From Methylococcaceae bacterium UBA7658 (GTDB lineage Bacteria; Pseudomonadota; Gammaproteobacteria; Methylococcales; Methylomonadaceae), in the NCBI GenBank assembly GCA_002483425.1, contig DLHW01000067.1, forward strand, positions 26,253 through 73,767: a stretch of 47,515 nt of DNA, written 5' to 3'. The notes beneath the pieces are model-generated. The model made no database searches. It was not told the DNA's origin and saw only the letters and a program-made list of their open reading frames with translations. The position numbers and the translations under genes were made by a program. Shown here piece by piece: positions 44,267-47,515 of this stretch (position 1 is the first letter of the stretch; each line of letters opens with the position of its first letter).

Positions 44267-44986
44267 TCATTTCAGGGGTAAATTTGTTGAGCGTATTTTC
44301 TTCGGATTGGCTTCATTGCTTCTGGCGAACTGCGCCAAACTGATAGGATCGTTGATGTAGATGTGGTTACGGCCGGTTTGGATTTTGCCTTCAGCGGTTA
44401 GATGGCTTAATACTCGTGCGACCACTTCTCGCGAAGTGCCGAGATGCGATGCGATTTCTTGTTGCGTCATCCGGACATTGCCGTCCGTGGAGGCGTGAAG
44501 AAGCAAAAAGTTTGCCAGTCTTTGTCCCAGTTTGTAGGAATGAATTTCTTCAAGTTCGGTCATCAACTTAAACACAATCGTGGAAAAAGCTTGCACGGTC
44601 ATATTTCGTATGGACGGTTCGGATTCAAATAATATCCGGTAAACCGGGCCGGGAATAACGGCGACTTTTGATGACGGACCAGCTTCTACCCAAGCCGGGT
44701 AGAGCAGGTCGTTGAAGATACAGTTTATGGCGAGGACGCAGGTTTCGCCGGTGTTGATAATATAAAGTGTGGCTTCGTTGCCGTCTGGGGTTACGGTAAA
44801 GACTCTTAATTGTCCTTGAACGACAACATAAGCCCCCGATACTTGCTGGCCTTTTTGCAATACGGGGGTAGTGTCTTGGAAATGGGCGTAACGAACGCCA
44901 CGGCCGAGTAACGCTAAGCTGGTTTCGGATAAGTTTTGAAACGGCTTAAAATTTTCGATACTTGCCGTGGCGTCTAAATTTTGCAA
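44267..44986 (-). CDS. Crp/Fnr-family transcriptional regulator
   Basis: This 239-residue regulator has an N-terminal cyclic-nucleotide-binding-like beta-roll (about residues 20-140), a long dimer helix and a C-terminal winged helix with VRMTQQEIASHLGTSREVVARVLSHLTAEGKI at about 174-206. No N-terminal Cys cluster is visible, so it is not an FNR-type Fe-S sensor; the signal is unknown. It starts at TTG, with AAGGA about 9 nt upstream. It follows the DUF4142 gene by 19 bp on the same strand and may be co-transcribed. Confidence 0.88.
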   Translation of the reverse strand: MQNLDATASIENFKPFQNLSETSLALLGRGVRYAHFQDTTPVLQKGQQVSGAYVVVQGQLRVFTVTPDGNEATLYIINTGETCVLAINCIFNDLLYPAWVEAGPSSKVAVIPGPVYRILFESEPSIRNMTVQAFSTIVFKLMTELEEIHSYKLGQRLANFLLLHASTDGNVRMTQQEIASHLGTSREVVARVLSHLTAEGKIQTGRNHIYINDPISLAQFARSNEANPKKIRSTNLPLK

Positions 44987-45005
44987 ATCCAGCGTCCTTT
45001 TTCGG

Positions 45006-45536
45006 CTAATAACCTAGTTTTTTTGCAGTTGCTTGGGTTTCGACGAGGTGATGTTCAAATCCGGGTAGAACCGTGGTAACCAGCTTTTTAAATTCTTCGC
45101 TGCTGATGGCAGGTAGCAATGTGCCTTTTACTGCGGCTATCACACTTTGATGAAATGCGATTTCGTGCAGCAAATAAGCCTTATCGAAGTCGGGGCCGGA
45201 TTTGGCTTGCAATTCTGAAATCGTTTTGGCCTGATCTGAAACGCTAGTATCGTTTTCCGGCGGCGTTGGGGTAACGCCTAATTTTTTAGCGAGATCGCGT
45301 CCCATTTGCTGTACGGCGATGTGGTCGTTCGCCACATTTTTACCGAGTTGGCGGACGGTTTCCGAATGTCCGCGCTTTGCGCCGAGCAATCCGGTGTAGA
45401 TATCGGTTTGGTTGGCTTGGTCGAATATGGCGAAAATGGTCGCATCGTCCAGATTGCCTGCGGTTACGACGGCGCTGCCCGTAAGCAAAAGTAAAATCAT
45501 CAAGCTTCGGCTGAATAAAGAATTAATGCGCTTCAT
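45006..45536 (-). CDS. Periplasmic DUF4142 protein
   Basis: This 176-residue secreted protein belongs to DUF4142. It has a signal peptide ending near VVTA/GNL (residue 27) and a four-helix, ferritin-like body with the conserved HHLVETQATAKKL end and QTDIYTGLLGAKRGHSETVRQLG start. A strong GAGAGGAG ribosome site precedes the ATG. Family function is poorly known (associated with stress or metal exposure). It is first in a likely operon with the Crp/Fnr regulator. Confidence 0.85.
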   Translation of the reverse strand: MKRINSLFSRSLMILLLLTGSAVVTAGNLDDATIFAIFDQANQTDIYTGLLGAKRGHSETVRQLGKNVANDHIAVQQMGRDLAKKLGVTPTPPENDTSVSDQAKTISELQAKSGPDFDKAYLLHEIAFHQSVIAAVKGTLLPAISSEEFKKLVTTVLPGFEHHLVETQATAKKLGY

Positions 45537-45908
45537 AGGTATCTCCTCTCAAGTTAGCTACACGCTGTAGCGTGGTTAAGAATGCCCGTTAAGAGTGCAT
45601 TGATTCTGTAACAAATGTTACAAACGAATTCGAGCGGCTGTGTTAGATTCGGCCGAGGATACACTTCCGGCGGTCATTATGCAATGCCGAAAAGGTGTGA
45701 AATAGTTCATAGAAAAAGACCTCGATTATGGGGTTTGATAGTTGAAACAATTAAGCGGTTTTTGGTTGTTTTAACTCCGGCGCCAGGATGTTGCGGATTG
45801 AACAAGTTTTGACATCGAGGGAAGAAAAAATCGAAACGGCGCAGGTTTAACAAAATCTGTGGTTGATTCCGATAAAAAATAATCCTAATTTGAGAGAGGA
45901 GAGTCAAC
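45537..45908. other. Divergent intergenic region
   Basis: This 372-bp gap separates the DUF4142/Crp operon from a secreted protein gene. It contains the TGTAACA-AA-TGTTACA repeat at 45607-45622 and a smaller CTACACG/CGTGG-like repeat near 45560. No gene is recognised. Confidence 0.5.
45607..45622. promoter_or_regulatory. Palindromic operator candidate near the Crp/Fnr operon
   Basis: TGTAACA and TGTTACA are exact inverted arms separated by AA, 71-86 bp upstream of the DUF4142 start. Spacing and length suit a dimeric winged-helix or Crp-type protein, but it is not a standard FNR or CRP consensus. It might be the autoregulatory site of the adjacent regulator. Confidence 0.4.
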
Positions 45909-46844
45909 ATGAAGACAAAACTGCAAAAAACGAATACTGCTAAAAAGGTAGTTCTGGCTTTAATTATTGCCGTACCCTTTGTTTCGCCGGTAGTTGCTCA
46001 GGCGGGGAATAAACACGATCCGGTTACCGCGCGGAAAACTGTCGAAGGCGTGGCAGTGACCGGGGACAATAATTTATTTCAACATGCCATTTGGGATTTA
46101 GGCCCCCCGTTCGGCGCTGCTTTTTTTAACTGGACGTTTGCTTATAATCCGTCCGGCGCCGAGCCGCTAAAACTTACAGCGGACATGCCCGGCAACACGG
46201 TGCTTGCGAACGGTTTAGACCCCTTGGCGACTGCATTGGGATTGGCTCCCGATTCGAGCCTAGTGGATCCGTCCATGTACAATGTTCCCCTGCACAAGTT
46301 GTCGGTAACGACCGATCCCAATGATTTCGGCCGCGGCTATGGAACCGGTGTGCGTAAGCAGCTCCCGACTACCTTAGAAGCCGGTACCGGGGCGGCGGCT
46401 ACACGCGGCGTACCGAACGCACCCATTACTAAAGCGCAATGGTATAAGGCCAAGGGCAAGCTGGAATTGAAATGTTTCGGCGACGGCACGGGGAAAGCCG
46501 ATGTTAAGTTAAGTCATTTAATACCGAACGGGGTTTATTCGCTATGGACTATCCACGGTGTAATGATAGACGGTAAACCCAATATGGCGCCTTACCCTTT
46601 TGGCGGTGTTCCTAATGTGCTGGTGCCTGATGAGAACGGTAAAGCCAGCGTTTCCAGAAAGCTGGGTTATTGTCCGCTAACGGAGTCGAATCTTGTGTTT
46701 GTCGATATTGCTTTCCATTCCGACGGCAATGTTTACGGCGCGGTTCCCGATGCACCGTTCGATAGCTTTCCGCAACCGATGGGGAGCGTCACTCATGTTC
46801 ATGTGCAATTTCCTATCCACGTGGCAGGCCCGGCACCTAAATAA
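45909..46844 (+). CDS. Secreted protein of unknown function
   Basis: This 311-residue protein has a signal peptide (about residues 1-32, ending PVVAQA/GNKHD) and a compact beta-rich body with NGVYSLWTIHGVMIDGKP, APYPFGGVPNVLVPDENGKASV and VTHVHVQFPIHVAGPAP. The His-rich C-terminus might bind metal. A strong GAGAGGAG ribosome site precedes the ATG. It is followed 27 bp later by a quinoprotein-like gene and may be its operon partner. Family not recognised. Confidence 0.7.
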   Translation: MKTKLQKTNTAKKVVLALIIAVPFVSPVVAQAGNKHDPVTARKTVEGVAVTGDNNLFQHAIWDLGPPFGAAFFNWTFAYNPSGAEPLKLTADMPGNTVLANGLDPLATALGLAPDSSLVDPSMYNVPLHKLSVTTDPNDFGRGYGTGVRKQLPTTLEAGTGAAATRGVPNAPITKAQWYKAKGKLELKCFGDGTGKADVKLSHLIPNGVYSLWTIHGVMIDGKPNMAPYPFGGVPNVLVPDENGKASVSRKLGYCPLTESNLVFVDIAFHSDGNVYGAVPDAPFDSFPQPMGSVTHVHVQFPIHVAGPAPK

Positions 46845-46871
46845 AGCCATCAAATTAATGGAGAGAAACTC

Positions 46872-47515
46872 ATGAGTAATCATAATAAAACGATTGGCTG
46901 GACGGAAAAGAGCGCAGTGCTCGGCGTGTTGTTAGGTGTGGCGGCTGGGTTAGTATTTGAGCCTGTTTGTTACGCTGGCGCGGATAATAACGACTGGTCC
47001 TTATATTCGTACGATTACGCTAATACCAATAATAATCCAAAAGAAAGAGCGGTTTCAAAAAAGACTGCACCGAATTTAGTAAAAGCTTGGGAGACCTTTA
47101 ACGACGATAGTGTGCAACATTTGCCGCCGCCTACCGGCTTTATTTTCGAGACCGCGCTCGGCTTAAGTTTTCCCAGCTCGGTGGTTGGGGTGGTCGCGCC
47201 GCCGCTTATCCAAGACGGTACTATTTATTACATCGATGCATTGGGAACGGTATTTGCCCGCGACGCCAAAACCGGGAAGGTTTCCGACCCTGTACGTCAT
47301 TGGACTGTGCACTTAGTCGACCCGGATTACGAACTAAACGAACCCGTGCCGAAGCTGGTGCCTGATCTTTATTACACAGCGCCCATGTTGACCGGAGAAT
47401 ACCTGTGGGTAGTCAGTTCCGTCCACGGGCGGTTGCATGCCGTTAAGCGCAACGGCGGCAGCGAACTCGATTTCGATACAACCACAGCAGGAATCGAACC
47501 TTATAAACTGGCAAA
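46872..47515 (+). CDS. PQQ/beta-propeller quinoprotein-like, partial
   Basis: The first 214 codons of an open frame run off the right edge. An ATG at 46872, with GGAGAG upstream, begins a protein with an N-terminal hydrophobic segment (about residues 15-31, then YAG/ADNND). It has a quinoprotein-like opening (DWSLYSYDYANTNNNP) and repeats such as VVAPPLIQDGTIYYIDALGTVFARDAKTGKV and YTAPMLTGEYLWVVSSVHGRLHAV. These are typical of PQQ-type eight-bladed propellers. Cofactor or substrate cannot be told from this part. Probably in one unit with the preceding secreted protein. Confidence 0.65.
   Translation, partial: MSNHNKTIGWTEKSAVLGVLLGVAAGLVFEPVCYAGADNNDWSLYSYDYANTNNNPKERAVSKKTAPNLVKAWETFNDDSVQHLPPPTGFIFETALGLSFPSSVVGVVAPPLIQDGTIYYIDALGTVFARDAKTGKVSDPVRHWTVHLVDPDYELNEPVPKLVPDLYYTAPMLTGEYLWVVSSVHGRLHAVKRNGGSELDFDTTTAGIEPYKLA

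Overview
The window reads as chromosome of a Gram-negative gammaproteobacterium of moderate GC. Most coding regions are close to half GC; a few spacers and one giant gene are clearly AT-richer. Many lipoprotein signal peptides, an ExeA-type ATPase, a LolA-like protein and a fused siroheme synthase fit a gammaproteobacterium. A Methylococcales-type methanotroph or a relative is my best guess, but that is inference: no marker gene settles it.

The centre (about 13.3-34.2 kb) is a large, apparently complete aryl polyene (APE) pigment cluster built as two divergent operons around a 507-bp control region. The leftward operon runs flavin-dependent halogenase-like protein, DUF3261 lipoprotein (ApeN), ketosynthase (ApeO), dehydratase (ApeP), ketoreductase (ApeQ), ketosynthase (ApeR), small lipoprotein, and ends in a strong hairpin terminator. 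The rightward operon runs ketosynthase-like chain-length partner (ApeC), acyltransferase (ApeD), two acyl carrier proteins (ApeE, ApeF), membrane protein (ApeG), a ligase fused to a hotdog dehydratase (ApeH-ApeI), lipoprotein, glycosyltransferase and acyltransferase (ApeJ as two genes), an aromatic amino acid ammonia-lyase, thioesterase (ApeK), two lipoproteins, LolA-like protein (ApeL), MMPL exporter (ApeM) and a large lipoprotein. In the inferred pathway, the lyase makes an aryl acid, the ligase loads it on an ACP, and ketosynthase, reductase and dehydratase build the polyene. The acyl- and glycosyltransferases attach it to a lipid, and the LolA/MMPL/lipoprotein set moves it to the outer membrane. 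The halogenase-like protein may decorate the aryl head.

Left of the cluster (0-11 kb) lie an ExeA-like ATPase, an Hsp70 with a DUF3731-like C-terminus, a 1153-residue protein that I read as pyrophosphate-type PEP carboxykinase, argG, a small membrane protein and a stand-alone response regulator. Between these and the cluster sits a secreted beta-propeller protein. It is flanked by two inverted copies of a dispersed palindromic repeat and preceded by an FNR-type palindrome.

Right of the cluster (34-39 kb) are housekeeping genes: a small cytochrome c, siroheme synthase cysG divergent from a TusA-like protein, a hexose-6-phosphate epimerase, a CPBP protease and dcd. The final 8.5 kb is accessory: a decayed ECF sigma factor gene, an unrecognised 1420-residue beta-helix/membrane protein, a DUF4142 plus Crp/Fnr regulator pair, and a secreted protein followed by a quinoprotein-like gene cut by the window end. 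I saw no tRNA, rRNA, CRISPR array or intact insertion sequence.
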